A stretch of DNA of 64,000 nt, from the NCBI RefSeq assembly GCF_018294505.1, contig NC_057800.1, positions 476,904,530 through 476,968,529 on the forward strand, read 5' to 3'. Within the stretch, counting starts at the first letter, position 1; each line of letters starts with the position of its first letter. This document shows positions 1 to 12,338 of the stretch, piece by piece. The notes under the pieces are model-generated. The model saw only the letters and a list, made by a program, of their open reading frames with translations. It made no database searches and was not told the origin of the DNA. The position numbers were made by a program, and so were the translations under genes. The DNA comes from Triticum aestivum (taxonomy: Eukaryota > Streptophyta > Magnoliopsida > Poales > Poaceae).

Positions 1-332
1 GATCTAGAGCTTGCAGCTATAGTCCATGCACTCAAAACATGGCAACATTACCTCCTCGGTAATCGTTGCGAGATCTTCACCGATCACCAAAGTTTGAAAT
101 ATATCTTCACCCAACCGGATTTGAATCTCAGGCAAAGTTGTTGCGTTGAGTTGATCTCGGATTACGACTTAGGAATAACTTACACCCCGGGCAAAGCCAA
201 TGTCATGGCTGATGCGCTAAGTTGTAAATCTTATTGTAACAACCTGGTGTTACAACAAAGTCAACCACTTCTCCATGAGGAATTTCGTAAGCTTAATCTT
301 CACATTGTTCCTCGAGGATTCCTATCCACCCT
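1..332 (+). pseudogene. Tekay/Del-like chromovirus pol, RNase H region (left half)
   Basis: Frame 1 is open from base 1 and reads the end of a Ty3/gypsy polyprotein. It contains the RNase H core (EIFTDHQSLKYIF, then TPGKANVMADALS) that removes RNA from the cDNA hybrid during reverse transcription. The copy is decayed: the usual basic run after LNLRQ reads SCCVEL, and the residue after ADALS is Cys where the family has Arg. The frame stops being retroelement-coding at 332, where another element's LTR starts. It resumes at 6319 after the duplicated target ACCCT. The upstream gag, protease and RT lie outside the window. Assignment to Tekay/Del rests on the chromodomain downstream and the very long LTR. 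Confidence 0.85.
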
Positions 333-992
333 TGTCGGGGATATACCCCGCGGCGTAAACCAGACGGAAGTATAACCCGGCCGGACTAGGCGTTTCATTG
401 GTAAACCGCCAGAGGATTGGCGGTTTACGTGTCTAGCGGTTTACGTGTCTGGCGGTTCACTGGTATGATGATTCACGAGCCTGAAGATTCATTAGTGACC
501 CGACACGTATTCCAGATGCATGACAAGGCCCAAGGACCAGCAGGCTGGTTTAGGTTAATGGTGGGCCAGTTTAAGAGGAAAGGCATGAGGAACATTTATC
601 TTACAAGGAGCTAAGACCTGGACTTGTATCCGGTTTATATTAGAGATAGACTAGTCCTAATCCTAATAGGACTCTACATGTAACCCCCCCCTCCAACATA
701 TATAAGGAGGGGCAGGGCTCCCCAAAAGGGGAGAAGATCCACAAGTTCCACAAGTTGGACAAGTTAGGTTTAGACAATAGCTCTTGAGATAGAGCACTTT
801 TGTAACTGTGATCATCATCATCAATATCAATAAAGCAGGATGTAGGCTTTTACCTCCACCGTGAGGGGCCGAACCTGGGTAAAACATCGCGTCTCTCGTC
901 CCGCTCAACCCCTCTCAAGCTACCACATAGATGCGGTGGCCTCACGACTAAGTCCTGACACTAAGGACATCTGCCGTGACAATTCCACGACA
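333..992 (+). repeat. 5' LTR of the non-autonomous element
   Basis: 660-bp direct repeat of 5659-6318, TG...CA bounded. It contains short internal repeats of the type TGGCGGTTTACGTGTC near 418-455 and a TATA box near 698. Confidence 0.93.
698..706 (+). promoter_or_regulatory. LTR TATA box
   Basis: TATATAAGG follows a C-rich run and precedes the repeated CACAAGTT stretch. The 3' LTR has the same motif near 6027. It is the likely core promoter for the element's RNA (inference from position). Confidence 0.5.
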
Positions 993-993
993 G

Positions 994-1011
994 TTGGCGC
1001 CCACCGTGGGG
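994..1011 (+). other. Primer binding site (TGGCGCC type)
   Basis: TTGGCGCCCACCGTGGGG lies 1-2 bases after the LTR end. TGGCGCC matches the 3' end of plant tRNA-Asp, as in many gypsy elements. The match beyond the first 7-8 bases is weaker. Confidence 0.7.
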
Positions 1012-4000
1012 CCTGCGCACGGTGGTGTTGAGTTCTTGGAGGGATCGCTTCTAGAGTTTCGAGAAATTCGCAAAATTTCCGAATGAAGAAGAACTGGTTT
1101 GGAAGGAGCTGGATCAGCTTAATCCAGTCATAGGAAAGCTATGTGTGAAGCTACGTGTGAAGAAAATTGTAGTTACAAGCAACAGATCAGCTTTTGACTT
1201 CTGATGGGTTTGGTGATCCGAAACTTCACACAAGATTATCCGTCCACAGTTTCTACAGGTTTGACCGAGTATAGGAAGAGGATTGGTCCAAGCAACTATG
1301 ACCCGGAGAAGGACGGGGACTTGAATTAATCGCAACTGTGGTCTCTGCCTCCGTGGGCAGCCGTGACTGCGCCCCGAGCCGCCCGGTTTGACTCAGCTAT
1401 CGACCCGCCGACTGATCTAAGCTATAGCCTCGCTGGCGGAGCTTTCGACTCCTAGACGTACAGACGTAACGTCACGCATATACCTGACCGGCTGGCTGAT
1501 GCTGCTCCTCCACTTATGATCCACTTCCATCAAACAAAAATCTGCTGGCGTGAAGACAACAGTGACTTATTATCATAAGGTGACCGTGGAGAGCCGCCTC
1601 ATCCCTGTAGTGAGTCGCCACGCCTGGGGTTACGACTGCAACCTCGCCACTGCCCCGAGCCACCCTGTGGAGCCGCATGGTGCCTCCGCCGCTGTTTCAC
1701 CCTTGTAGAGAGCTGACCGGCGCCGACCGACCTTGAGCCACTATTGAAAACCGCCGCGGCCGTAACAATCAGGTGCTATTTTTCTAAAACTCTTTTTTGG
1801 TGTAATTACATAATGTCAAAAGATTTTCTCGAGGTATGCTATTGTATACACAGGTCCATTACCTCATGATTAAAGTATGATCCGGTCCCCGCGCGCTGTC
1901 ATTGGAGGTCGCGTCTATATCCACACTATATCAAATGGCTTATCAGATGTGCGCAAATCGCCGCCTCAACGGTCCGGTCTACATCAACTCACCGGGTCGC
2001 GCCTGTAGCCGGTTCAATCGACCATACCCGCGCCGGTTCAACCGTCCGCGCCCACGGCTGACCTGTCTGTCCGCGCGGCTTACAATGCCACGGCCGACTC
2101 ACGCGTCCGGTCTGTCATTTAAATATCACGGTTGACTCTGATATGTATATCAACAAATCAGAGCCGCCCCTGTGGTCTTGAACCGCCGGGGGCATGTTCA
2201 ACCGCTTCTGTCGCGATAAACGGATCATCCATCGTCCGGACAAATCAGGTAACATCTATCTAAGTCTATTTTTGACATATATTGTTTTTGTAAAAAGAAC
2301 AATTACGTTGGTTTTGCATATTTTTATATGTAGGACAATTATTCGCCACAACATTGGTGTTACACCATGCATATGGAGCGCGCACTGGCGTCATTATATA
2401 CTGGCTTTTGACCATTCCGCACTGCTCAACGGACGCGCGCAAACCGCCTGTGGTCCGGTTTACATCAACACGCAGCCGGTTCTCCATCTACGCCGGCTTA
2501 CAATGCCCGCAGGCGACTCCCCGTCCGCGCCGGTTCACAATACCCGCAGGCGGCTCTCCATCCGTGCCGGTTTACAAGTCCCGCGGCCGACTCTCCCGTC
2601 CGGGCCAACTTACTATGCCGCGGCCGACTCATCTGGCTGTGCCGTCTCTGAAGTTGCGGCCGTCTTTGTCGTCCGTCTCTCGCGGCCTAGTATACATCAA
2701 CATACTAGGCCGCACCTGTCTGCATGAGCTGTTTATTGGGCGCACAAGTCGCCGCCACTACAGTTTTGATTAACTTCAAATCGCCAGTTGGAAGGAACCA
2801 TTGGCCGAGTTGCTGACACGGCTCATATGGGATCATTTACAGCCCGCCGCAGTCACCTCAACCTTCTATGGATTCACATCGTGCTATCAACAAAATGATA
2901 TACAAGTTATACCGGTTTATATCACAGTCAAAAATGGAGAGTCTCAAGCCAACTCCTCGAGTCACCTTTGAAACTCAGGGGCTACGATGACATGACTCGG
3001 CGAATCTTGCCAGTTTTAGCAAATTTAAGAACCCTAGGACAATGGAGGGAAGGATAACCCGGTCCCGGAGGCTACTATTATATTGATGAAAGTTTAAAGG
3101 CCGTCAGAAAATTTCCGGCTTAGAAAGTATATGATAGTTATAAAATCCCAGCTCGATGAAGAAGTTCCAGGTCATCAGAAATGACTCCGGTTTTGAATCC
3201 GGCTCAAGAGACATCTTTCTCCCACAAAGCTCTGAAGCGCTCAAATCCGGTTTAACAATGTTCGGTTCAAAAAGGAATTAACTTCTCGCAAGTTCGAGTT
3301 TAAAGGCCGTCAGAAAATTTCCGGCTGAAAATGAAGATTCCGGTTTAAAATCTGGTTCAAGGGAAAGATATCTCCCACAAAGCTTTGAAGCTCTCAATAT
3401 CCGGTTTAACATCCGGTTCAAGAAGGATTTATCTCTTGCAAAAAATTAAAAATTGCCGAAGAGGACCTGCTGCCACGATGCCGGTTCAAACATGGGTATC
3501 CCGCCTTACTGGCCTGACATATTATTGATCACATGGGGGCGTCTGCTTCATAAAGCGGGGTCTCTGTTCTTTTACATCATGCGTGGTTACATGGAGTTGT
3601 TCTTTTTTAAAGCGGCCTCTGGTTTACCCCTTGAAAATTTTATAAACATCACTTGGGGGCTTGGTCGTGTCCGAACCAATGCAACACCTCTTGATAGGCG
3701 AGGGCCACCAGATTACTTGGGGACTTGGTCACGTCTGAACCAGTCGTGCCTCTTGATCGGCCTAAGGCGACAGAATCACTTGGGGGCTTGGTCGAACCCG
3801 AACCATTGCCATGCCACTTGATCGGCATAAATGCCACGGTTTCATTTGGGGACCAGGCTGACTTGAACCATAGCTACACCTATCGGGAGCTTGGTCGTGT
3901 CCGACCATGGTAACACCATCTGATCAGCTCAAATAAGCCTCTTTTTGCAAATGGTTTTATCATTGTCTTTGCTTCAATATTTTCCTTGATAACTGTTTCT

Positions 4001-5645
4001 TTTATTTTTGTTGCGTTTTTAAACCGACAAAGTTTTAAACCGGCCCAAACTGTCAATTACAAATTGATGGAACACGGTCAAATCTTAATCCGGAGACTAT
4101 CTGCCCGGTTTGATTTTCTGTTACCATCCTATTATGGAGTAAACTGATGTTTATCACAGCCCGACATGGTTTTATCATAAACCGGCACAATATGGAAGGA
4201 GTTATCAGTACTCAAGATTGGGGTTACCACCTTTACTACAAAAAGTTGGTAAAACCAACAATGTGATTCAATGTCACATGTATGATCTATTTCATATTTG
4301 ATTATTCTTAAGGGCAGCCTTGGTTATAAACCCGGGTTATATGTTGGGCATTATGACCCGTCCGGCGGTAAACCGCCAGGACACTTTAAACTTGTTGTAT
4401 GCAGAAACAGGTTTGTTAAACCGGCCTGGCTTTGGACTATAAGTCGCCAGTATATATATTTGGATCGCGCCATTGGAATCATGCGCTTATAAATCATTGG
4501 GTCATATTACTCAAATAGCCAAACTTGGCTGAATTTTCATTATGATATTGAATGAATAAGGTTTTCATACCGGATTATATTATCTTGAATAGCCAACATG
4601 GCTGGATTTTTATGGTTATTAATAACCGATATTATTAAGTTTTCAAAGTCGCTTTAGCGCAATGGCTATTATTTTATCAAAGGATATGATTTATTCTACA
4701 ATGAAAGGAATAGTCCCGAGTCGTTGCAGGCTTACAACCTGGCACTTGGGGGCTACATTATTTAAATTGAGATTACATGCAAGTCTCATGTCGCTGCAAG
4801 CATGCACCATGACACTTGGGGGCTAATGCAAAGTCATTTTTACTAGTCTTATTGAAGACTCGACTCATCATATTATAATGAGCCGGCCCTTGGGGGCTAC
4901 CAATCGCTCCTGTCAACAATTCAAGTTTACAAGATTATATTTACAAAGTCCCTACTCATTATTGCATAATGACCCAGCCCTTGGGGGCTACACTGGTTGA
5001 AGTTTTTATGAGCATCAAGCAATTACAAGTCCTAGGTTGCTGCAAACATGACAACCCAGCACTTGGGGGCTACATATATGGAGTATTCAGTTTTGAGATG
5101 AACAAACCGGATTTCTTCAAGGTTGAAACACTTATTGGAGCAAGTCTTAAGTTATCACTATGTTCTCCTCTTAAGACATGGGGGCTACAGGTATTATGCA
5201 TATAAAGGAGGAATATCTTCATTTTATCAGTTTTGAGCAAATCAGGAAGATCAATTACATAACCCGGTGTTGACAACAATTATGACCCGGTGCCATCAAT
5301 ATTTATAAACCGGCCATTTTAGTAATATTAAACCGGCAAGTTTTACATCTTCAAATCGGCTGAATATCAGATAAGTATTTCAAGACCCATATTTCTTAAA
5401 CCGGCACTTTGGGAGTTGAGTCAAAGGAGTTATTCTTCACAATATTTCTCTATGACAAACCAATGTCGGCAAATTGATTATGAAGCTGGTCTGTTGACCC
5501 GGACTTCCCAGAAGGAGGAAATAACAAGGACTTAAGGGTGATCAGGTACCGGTTTACAAGAATTCTTAACCCGGAGCACAACCTGTCAAATTTGTTCTTG
5601 TGTTTATTTTGCAGCATAAGTTTACCATGGATAAATCCAAGCTAA
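1012..5645 (+). other. Non-coding interior of the non-autonomous element
   Basis: There is no ORF resembling a retroelement protein. The left part (about 1860-2760) is rich in CGCCGGTT/CGGTTTACA fragments. The middle (3000-4400) repeats AAACCGG/CCGGTTTA motifs and, at 3650-3900, a CTTGGGGGCTTGGTCGTGTC module about four times. The right part repeats CTTGGGGGCTA at least six times before the true polypurine tract (4744, 4814, 4888, 4979, 5061, 5176). These look like amplified copies of the 3' priming region. Confidence 0.75.
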
Positions 5646-5658
5646 ACTTGGGGGCTAA
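5646..5658 (+). other. Polypurine tract of the non-autonomous element
   Basis: ACTTGGGGGCTAA lies directly against the 3' LTR start at 5659, in the position of the plus-strand primer. Near-identical copies occur upstream without an LTR. Confidence 0.7.
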
Positions 5659-6318
5659 TGTCGGGGATATACCCCGCGGCGTAAACCGGACGGAAGAGTA
5701 ACCTGGCCGGACTAGGCGTTTCATTGGTAAACCGCCAGAGGATTGGCGGTTTACGTGTCTGGCGGTTTTCATGTCTGGCGGTTCACTGGTATGACGATTC
5801 ACGAGCCTGAAGATTCATTAGTGAACCGGCGCGTATTCCAGATGCATGACAAGGCCCAGGGACCAGCAGGCCGGTTTAGGTTAATGGTGGGCCGGTTTAA
5901 GAGGAAAGGCATGAGGAACATTTATCTTACAAGAAGCTAAGACCTGCACTTGTATCCGGTTTGTATTAGAGATAGACTAGTCGTAATCCTAATAGGACTC
6001 GACATGTAACCCGCCCCTCCAACATATATAAGGAGGGGCAGGGCTCCCCAAAAGGGGAGAAGATCCACAAGTTCCACAAGTTGGACAAGTTAGGTTTAGA
6101 CAATAGCTCTCGAGATAGAGCACTTTTGTAACAGTGATCATCATCATCAATATCAATGAAGTGGGATGTAGGCTTTTACCTCCACCGTGAGGGGCCGAAC
6201 CTGGGTAAAACATCGCGTCTCTCGTCCCGCTCAACCCCTCTCAAGCTACCACATAGATGCGTTGGCCCCGCGACTAAGTCCTGACACTAAGGACATCTGT
6301 CATGACAATTCCACGACA
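5659..6318 (+). repeat. 3' LTR of the non-autonomous element
   Basis: 660 bp, the same length as the 5' LTR and ending CCACGACA. It is followed by the target duplication ACCCT and then by chromovirus pol. Confidence 0.93.
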
Positions 6319-7809
6319 ACCCTAGTGGCGAAGCCTAACCTTACGGATCAAATCATAGCTGCCCAGAAGCATGATAAGGGCATATTCCGGATTAAGGAAA
6401 ACATTGCTAGCGGAGTTGCTAAATGTTTTTCCATGGATGAGCAAGGTGTTGTCTTCTTCGAGAACCGCTTGGTGGTTCCCAAGAAACAACATTTATGCCA
6501 GTTGATTCTTAAGGAAGCTCATGAATCCCCTCTCACCATTCATCCCGGTAGTACTAAAATGTATCAAGACCTACGCCAGAGGTTTTGGTGGACTAGGATG
6601 AAGAGAGAAATCGCTCAATACATTGCTAATTGCGATGTTTGTCGTCGTGTTAAAGCAGAGTATCAACGGCCTGCTGGCACCCTTCAACCTTTGGCTATTC
6701 CTGAGTAGAAATGGGATAAAATCAGTATGGATTTCATTACTGGGTTTCCCAGGACCAAGAGAGGGAATAATGCCATCTTCGTCGTGATTGACCGTCTTTC
6801 CAAAGTAGCCCATTTCCTACCTGTTCGTGAGAGTATCACCGCTAGCCAGCTAGCTGATTTATACATCTCCCGAATAGTGTCTCTTCATGGTGTCCCATTG
6901 GAAATTAACTCAGAACGTGGGAGTCTCTTCACCTCTCGATTTTGGGAAAGTTTCCAAAATGCTATGGGAACTCGTCTCTCTTTTAGCACCGCCTTCCATC
7001 CTCAATCAAGTGGTCAAGTAGAGCGAGTCAATCAAATTCTGGAAGATATGGTCCGAGCTTCTGTCATCTCATTCGGAATGGGTTGGGAGAAATGCCCTCC
7101 ATTCACGGACTTTGCTTATAACAATAGTTATCAAGCTAGCTTGGGCAAAGCCCCTTTCGAAGTTCTCTATGGACGAAAATGTCGAACGCCTCTTAACTGG
7201 TCAGAAACCAGGGAAAGACAACTCTTTGGCCCGGATATGATTCAGGAAGCAGAAGAGCAGGTTCGCGTTATTCGTGAGAAATTGAAAACAACCCAATCTC
7301 GTCAAAAGAGCCAATATGATCGTAAACATAAGCTCATGACTTATGAAGTCGGCGAGAAGGCTTACCTTCGGGTTACTCCGTTAAAGGGAACCCATCGTTT
7401 CGGTATCAAAGGCAAATTGGCTCCTCGTTACATTGGACCCTTTCACATTCTTGCCAGACGAGGAGAAGTTGCCTACCAATTGGAACTACCTTCGCATCTT
7501 TCCAGAGTTCATGATGCCTTCCACATTTCTCAACTCAGGGTTGCTTCGCGGATCCTATCCGTGGAGTGGACCACGAAACGCTTGATCTACAAGATAACCT
7601 CTCATATCGGGAATATCCCGTTCGTATCCTTGATCAAGCCGAGCGTACCACTCGACGCCATAATATCAAGTTCCTCAAGGTTCAATGGTCACACCCTTTC
7701 GAGAAAGAAGCCACTTGGGAAAGGGAGGATCGTCTTCGACTCAAGTACCCCACCTTCTTCCCGGAGGATCCTAAATCTCGTGACGAGATTCTTTTGAGTG
7801 GGGGTGAGT
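6319..7809 (+). pseudogene. Tekay/Del-like chromovirus integrase and chromodomain (right half)
   Basis: Continues the pol interrupted at 332. The HHCC zinc domain (H...H, then CDVC) lies at about 6480-6650. A TAG stop at 6706-6708 precedes the catalytic core. In the core, MDF supplies the first Asp and the final Glu is present in SGQVERVNQ, but the second acidic residue reads SERGS instead of the family's SDRGS, a conservative Asp-to-Glu change at a catalytic position. The GPF/HISQLR region ends the frame near 7550. A frameshift then moves the C-terminal chromodomain (YPVRILDQ..., VQWSHPFEKEATWE) to the frame starting near 7566. Chromodomains of this class steer integration to particular chromatin (family knowledge). 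A stop and a frameshift make this copy dead. Confidence 0.9.
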
Positions 7810-9822
7810 TGTCACATCCCTGTGTTAGTCATGCATTAGGTTTGGTTGAACATGTGCATCATGTTTAAATTCCCAGAAAACTGAAATGGGGATGACAGAA
7901 CCCCCAGCACCCCCCTGGAACAACTAGGGTTTACTAAAAAACTTTTTCAATGAACCTGAAATGCCCTTCTAAAAAGCCCACCCTTTTTGTTTTGGGTTAA
8001 AACCTTTGACAAAAATGGTGCACATTTTTCTAGGACATCTTAAGGTCATTGGATTAATTCTTATAGTATTTGCATTTGGGCATTTAAATGCTATAAAATA
8101 TTTTAAATGCTCAAATAATCATAAACTAAAATGTTGCTGTTGGATATATTCTAAGCAGTAGCCATGATTAATTTTATGATTTTTGGAAATGCCCTGGCAT
8201 TTTTAATCAAGCCCTGAAGTTACAGAAATAGTAAATAAAAGCAAACAGAAATAGAGAGAGAGAGTTAGAGGACTTACCTGTCGCCTGGCCTGGCCCAGCT
8301 TGGCCCAGCCCACTGGCTCCTTCCAGTCGTCCTCCTCTCGCCAGGAGGACGAGAGGCGCGTGGCCGGCGCCCGCGGCCACACGCCGGCCACCTCCTGCTT
8401 CTGCCGACACCCCGGGCGCGCCTACGAGTGCCACACACTCCCCCTCGTTCCCCTCTCATTCTCCCCACTCTCCCCGTGCCCTCTCCCTCCTCTGGTTCTC
8501 TCCCCATCCCCTGCCGAGCGCAGCCGTCACCGCTGACAAGCACCACTGCGGCCACCGCCTCTCCCTCGCTTCTCTGACCGGCCCAAAGGCTCCGCCTCGA
8601 CCCCCTTTTCCTTCCACCCCGAGCCACGCCACCGCGGGAGCCCCACATCGCCGCCACGAGTCGTCTTCCCCGAGCACGGCCGCCAGACTCCATCGACGGA
8701 TTCGCCGTCTCCAAGCAAGCCGAGCCCTTCTTCGTGATCGCCGTGAGCTCCTCTACCGAACCCCTCGCTCCCTGCCGTCTATTTCCTCCTCTAGCCCTAC
8801 TAACCACCGCGGCCGAAGCTCACCGCCACCACCGCACGTTGCCATCATGGCCACAGCCATGTTGGGTCGCAACCGAGCATGCCATCGTCTTCAACGCACT
8901 CGCAGGAGCCCGTAGCACCCCCGCACGCCCCTCGCCGTGCCTGCTAGCGACTAGTTTGACCTCGCCCGAACTCCGGCCGCCGCAGACGTGCTCGCCGCCG
9001 TCGTTTCCGGCCACCCCAGCTCCACCCACTGCCACCACTCGACGCGGCTCACTCCCCGCACCACATAGATGGTCTACGCCGTCCTTTTGGTCGCCGGAGT
9101 GCAAAACCCGCGCTGCTCCGCCGCGTCTGGCCTCGCCGGTGGCTAAACGCCGGCGAGTTTGACCACTTTTTAACCGTGGACTGACGCGTGGGCCCAGGTT
9201 GACTCTCCCCTTGAGCCTATGACAGGTGGGGACGGCCTGCTAATTAGTTTAGGATTAGTGTTAACTAATTTTAATTAGTTTAGTCACTGACATGTGGGCC
9301 CAGGCCCCACTGACAGTTAATTAGTACTAACTTAATCCTGTTAATTAGCTGAGACACTGACAGCCATGGCCCACCAGTCAGGTTTGACTGGCCCTGGCGC
9401 CTTTGACTCACTTACGTCATAATGACGCAATGTTGACGCAGTAAATCCTTTTCTGGATTTATTCTTTAATAGGAAATTCCAGAAAATAGCCAAAACTTCT
9501 AAAAATCATAGAAAATCAACCATAGCTCCAAATCAAACAAATTATATATGAAAAATGATCAGAAAAATTCAGTCTATCCATCTGTAATGGTTTCATGCAT
9601 GACAAAACAAGTTAACCTTGCTGTTTAAGCAAAATAAGATAATGCACTAATAAGGCTATGTTAAATGAACTAACTTTTGAATCTTTGATTCAAATGAGTT
9701 CATTCCTTTCTGTTTTAGCTTGCATTAGGTCAAGACACATTCATTTTGCCATGTCATAGCATGCATCATATTGTTGCATATTGTCATGTGTTGATTATGT
9801 TTCGGTGTATCTTTCGTGGTAG

Positions 9823-9888
9823 GTTCTGCCTCCGAGGATAACCCCGAGCATCCGTCTGAAGGGCAGTACCCTACTACCACTACATCAG
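9823..9888 (+). other. Exon-like segment A inside the 4.16-kb LTR
   Basis: A segment opening after TTCGTGGTAG and closing at CATCAG before GCAAGC, i.e. acceptor AG and an AG|GCAAG (GC-type) donor. With 2 nt carried in and 1 nt out, it encodes 21 open codons rich in Glu, Ser and Thr (starting SASEDNPEHP). The phase joins exactly to the segment at 11078. Coding is inferred; transcription is not shown. The nearby GC-rich ORF at 8734-9162 could be an upstream exon, but I cannot link it. Confidence 0.35.
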
Positions 9889-11077
9889 GCAAGCAACCAA
9901 TTGATCATTCTGATACAAACCCATGTTCTCGCTTCTGCTCTTGTTTACTGCATTAAGACAACGTGATTCAAACTGCTGTGTGCTATGGTAGTTGAACCCT
10001 TATCCTCTGCATGACCTGTCATTGCCACAGTAACTAGATGAAACCCACTAGCATGTGTAAGAGTTGATTGAGCCATGTATGTGATTCCTACCTTGCTATG
10101 CATGCTATGCTTAGAGTTGTGTCAGGTCTGGTTCATCCGGGTGATGGGCTAGAGTGAAATGATTATGTCGGTAATGTGAGGGATGTGTTGAACATGATTT
10201 GGTAAAGGTATCGATGAGAGGCCATGTAGGAGTACATGGTGGGTTGTTTCATTGAGGCCGTCCATAAGAACTGAGATCTGTATGCGTGATTTAAGATTCA
10301 GCTACTACCACACAATGGGCCCTGAAATATGACCCCACTCGACTTACTGACCCCTCTTGTCCTATGTCCAGGAGTTGCAACTAGTTTCTGGTGTTTGTAG
10401 GTTATGTGTTGGCGGCCGTGCGTAGCACTGACCCTAGGGGTGGGCTATGATGCGGTAGATACACCATGGCACGGTGTACCGAGTCACCCGTTTGGTGTCT
10501 CGGGAACCCTGCACACATCGTTTCGGGCCGTTGAGGACACCCCGGCTAGATCTCCTTGCGGATGGAACCTGAATAGGTGATAAACCTGGACTAGAGACTT
10601 GTGCGGTTAGTCAGGTCGTGGTCTACACCCACGTCGGTTTTCGCTTGAAGTCTGGCGAGCACATGTCATGTGCAGGCGCTAAGTGGTGGAAACATGTGTG
10701 ATGAAGTACACCCCTGCAGGGTATAAATCTATTCGAATAGCCGCGTCCGCGGTAAAGGACTACTTGGTTGCCTATACAGTTCATAGACAAGTTAATGGAT
10801 ACTACTAAAAGACTCAAGATAAGTGTGAGTACCGAGGATGGCCCTCTCGTAGGATGATGAGGGAGGATCCCCGGTGGAGTATTGTGTTGGTGAGTAGTGG
10901 ACTTGTGTGCGAAAACTATTTTATTAGTGGTGTTTCATAGGATAGCTTAGCCAAGAGTCAAAGCTGGCTTGCTGCAATAACTCTACCACCTTCTTGAGAA
11001 CGAGCATCTATAGTAGGTTCTGATGTAAGACTTGCTGAGTACCTTTGTACTCATGTTTGCTTAATTACTGTTTTCAG

Positions 11078-11133
11078 ACGACAACACCGCCCCCTCCGAT
11101 GGGTTCTACGTAGACCTTGATGTCGACGAGTGA
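11078..11133 (+). other. Exon-like segment B inside the 4.16-kb LTR, with stop
   Basis: Follows CTGTTTTCAG, a good acceptor with a pyrimidine-rich run. Joined to segment A in phase, it adds an acidic tail ending DLDVDE and a TGA stop. A segment with the same phases and the same acidic ending occurs in the other large LTR at 27691-27788. Confidence 0.35.
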
Positions 11134-11972
11134 CTAGCCACCCAGGTGGTGATCCTGGCCATGGAGGGCCCTATGTAGATAGACATGCTTCGAGAAGCCT
11201 TCTTTCTTTCTAGTGTCTGTACTCAGACTAGTTGCTTCCGCATGTGCTTGTATGCTTGTATGACTTGAGTGTCGGGTCATATGACCCCTACCTGTATGAA
11301 CATGTTATGTATGGCTCTTTGGAGCCTTTAAATAAGTACTTGAGTTGTAGAGTTTTGTTGTGATGCCATGTTGTATTTGCACATATCGAGCATATTGTGT
11401 GTATGATTGAAATGCTTGGTATGTGTGGGATCCGACAATCTAGTTGTTTATCCCTGGCAGCCTTTCTTATGGGGAAATATAGTCTAGTGCTCCTCGAGCC
11501 ATAGTAGTCCGCTACAGCCCGGTTCACCGGAGTCCTGCTAGCCCAGCACTACTGCTCAGGACACTTGACTGGCCGGCATGTGTTTCACCTCGTTCCTATG
11601 TCTGTCCCTTCGGGGAAATGTCACGCGGTGACATCCGGAGTCCTGCCTAGCCTGCTACAGCCCGGGTTCCCCGGAGTCCTGTTAGCCCAGTGCTACAGCC
11701 CGGATTCACACGATGATGACCGACATGCTCGATGTGATTCATGTATGCATGTCTCCATACGTCTGTGCCGCTTTGGGTTCACGACTAGCTATGTCGGCCC
11801 GGGTTCTCTGTCATATGGATGCTAGCGACACTATCATGTACGTGAGCCAAAAGGCGCAAACGGTCCCAGGCCATGGTAAGGCGACACCCGTGGGGATACC
11901 GTGCGTGAGGCCGCAATGTGATATGAGGTGTTACCGACTAGATCGATGTGACTTGGAATCGGGGTCCTAACA

Positions 11973-12338
11973 GAAACATATGGCCCCCAGGTCTATTCTC
12001 CATTATATTAATCTCCCGTCAACTAGCTATTTCTATTACCATTTATTTTTCAATCTTTATTTTCCAATCTATATCATAAAAATACCAAAAATATTTATCT
12101 TATTATTATTATCTCTATCAGATCTCACTCTCGTAAGTGACCGTGAAGGGATTGACAACCCCTTTATCGCATTGGTTGCGAGGTTCTTATTTGTTTGTGT
12201 AGGTACGAGGGACTTGCGTGTAGCCTCCTACTAGATTGATACCTTGGTTCTCAAAAACTGAGGGAAATACTTATGCTACTTTGCTGCATCACCCTTTCCT
12301 CTTCAAGGGAAAACCAACACAGTGCTCAAGAGGTAGCA
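11973..12338 (+). repeat. Right end of a Sabrina-type LTR (truncated)
   Basis: From GAAACATATGGCCCCC to CAAGAGGTAGCA it matches the last part of the Sabrina-type LTRs at 13852 and 20119 (their copies run about 15067-15412 and 21315-21660). The left part is missing because the chromovirus LTR ends exactly here. The simplest reading is that the chromovirus inserted into this LTR, with the missing half left of the window. It is not followed by a primer site, so it is a solo or 3' LTR. Confidence 0.85.

Larger units (their letters stand above)
333..6318 (+). mobile_element. Complete non-autonomous LTR retrotransposon, TSD ACCCT
   Basis: The element starts TGTCGGGGAT and ends CCACGACA, with two 660-bp LTRs (333-992 and 5659-6318). 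The target duplication ACCCT is present at 328-332 and 6319-6323. A TGGCGCC primer site follows the 5' LTR and a purine tract abuts the 3' LTR. The 4.67-kb interior has no gag, protease, RT or integrase, so it must have moved using proteins from another element. The LTRs differ by a few percent by eye, so insertion is fairly recent compared with the chromovirus pol that it interrupts. Confidence 0.93.
7810..11972 (+). repeat. 3' LTR of the Tekay-like chromovirus, 4.16 kb
   Basis: Begins TGTCACATCCC directly after the pol C-terminus and ends GGGGTCCTAACA, just before recognisable Sabrina-type LTR sequence. It has no open gag or pol. A GC-rich block (8280-9170) is followed by AT-rich sequence and a TTAATTAG-rich patch (9235-9360). 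Two small exon-like segments (9823-9888, 11078-11133) are listed separately. The 5' LTR lies left of the window, so the pair cannot be compared. The ends were chosen from TG...CA and from the two flanks. Confidence 0.8.

Noticed and set aside
1902..2727. Frames rich in PVYINS/TMPRPT in the non-autonomous element
   Set aside because: Repeated CGGTTTACATCAAC and CCGCGGCCGACTC motifs create open frames; no domain and no start context.
8734..9162. 142-codon Pro/Thr/Ser-rich frame in the 4.16-kb LTR
   Set aside because: Falls in a GC-rich block where stops are rare in all frames; no domain and overlapping frames on both strands. Kept only as a possible upstream exon of the LTR mini-ORF.
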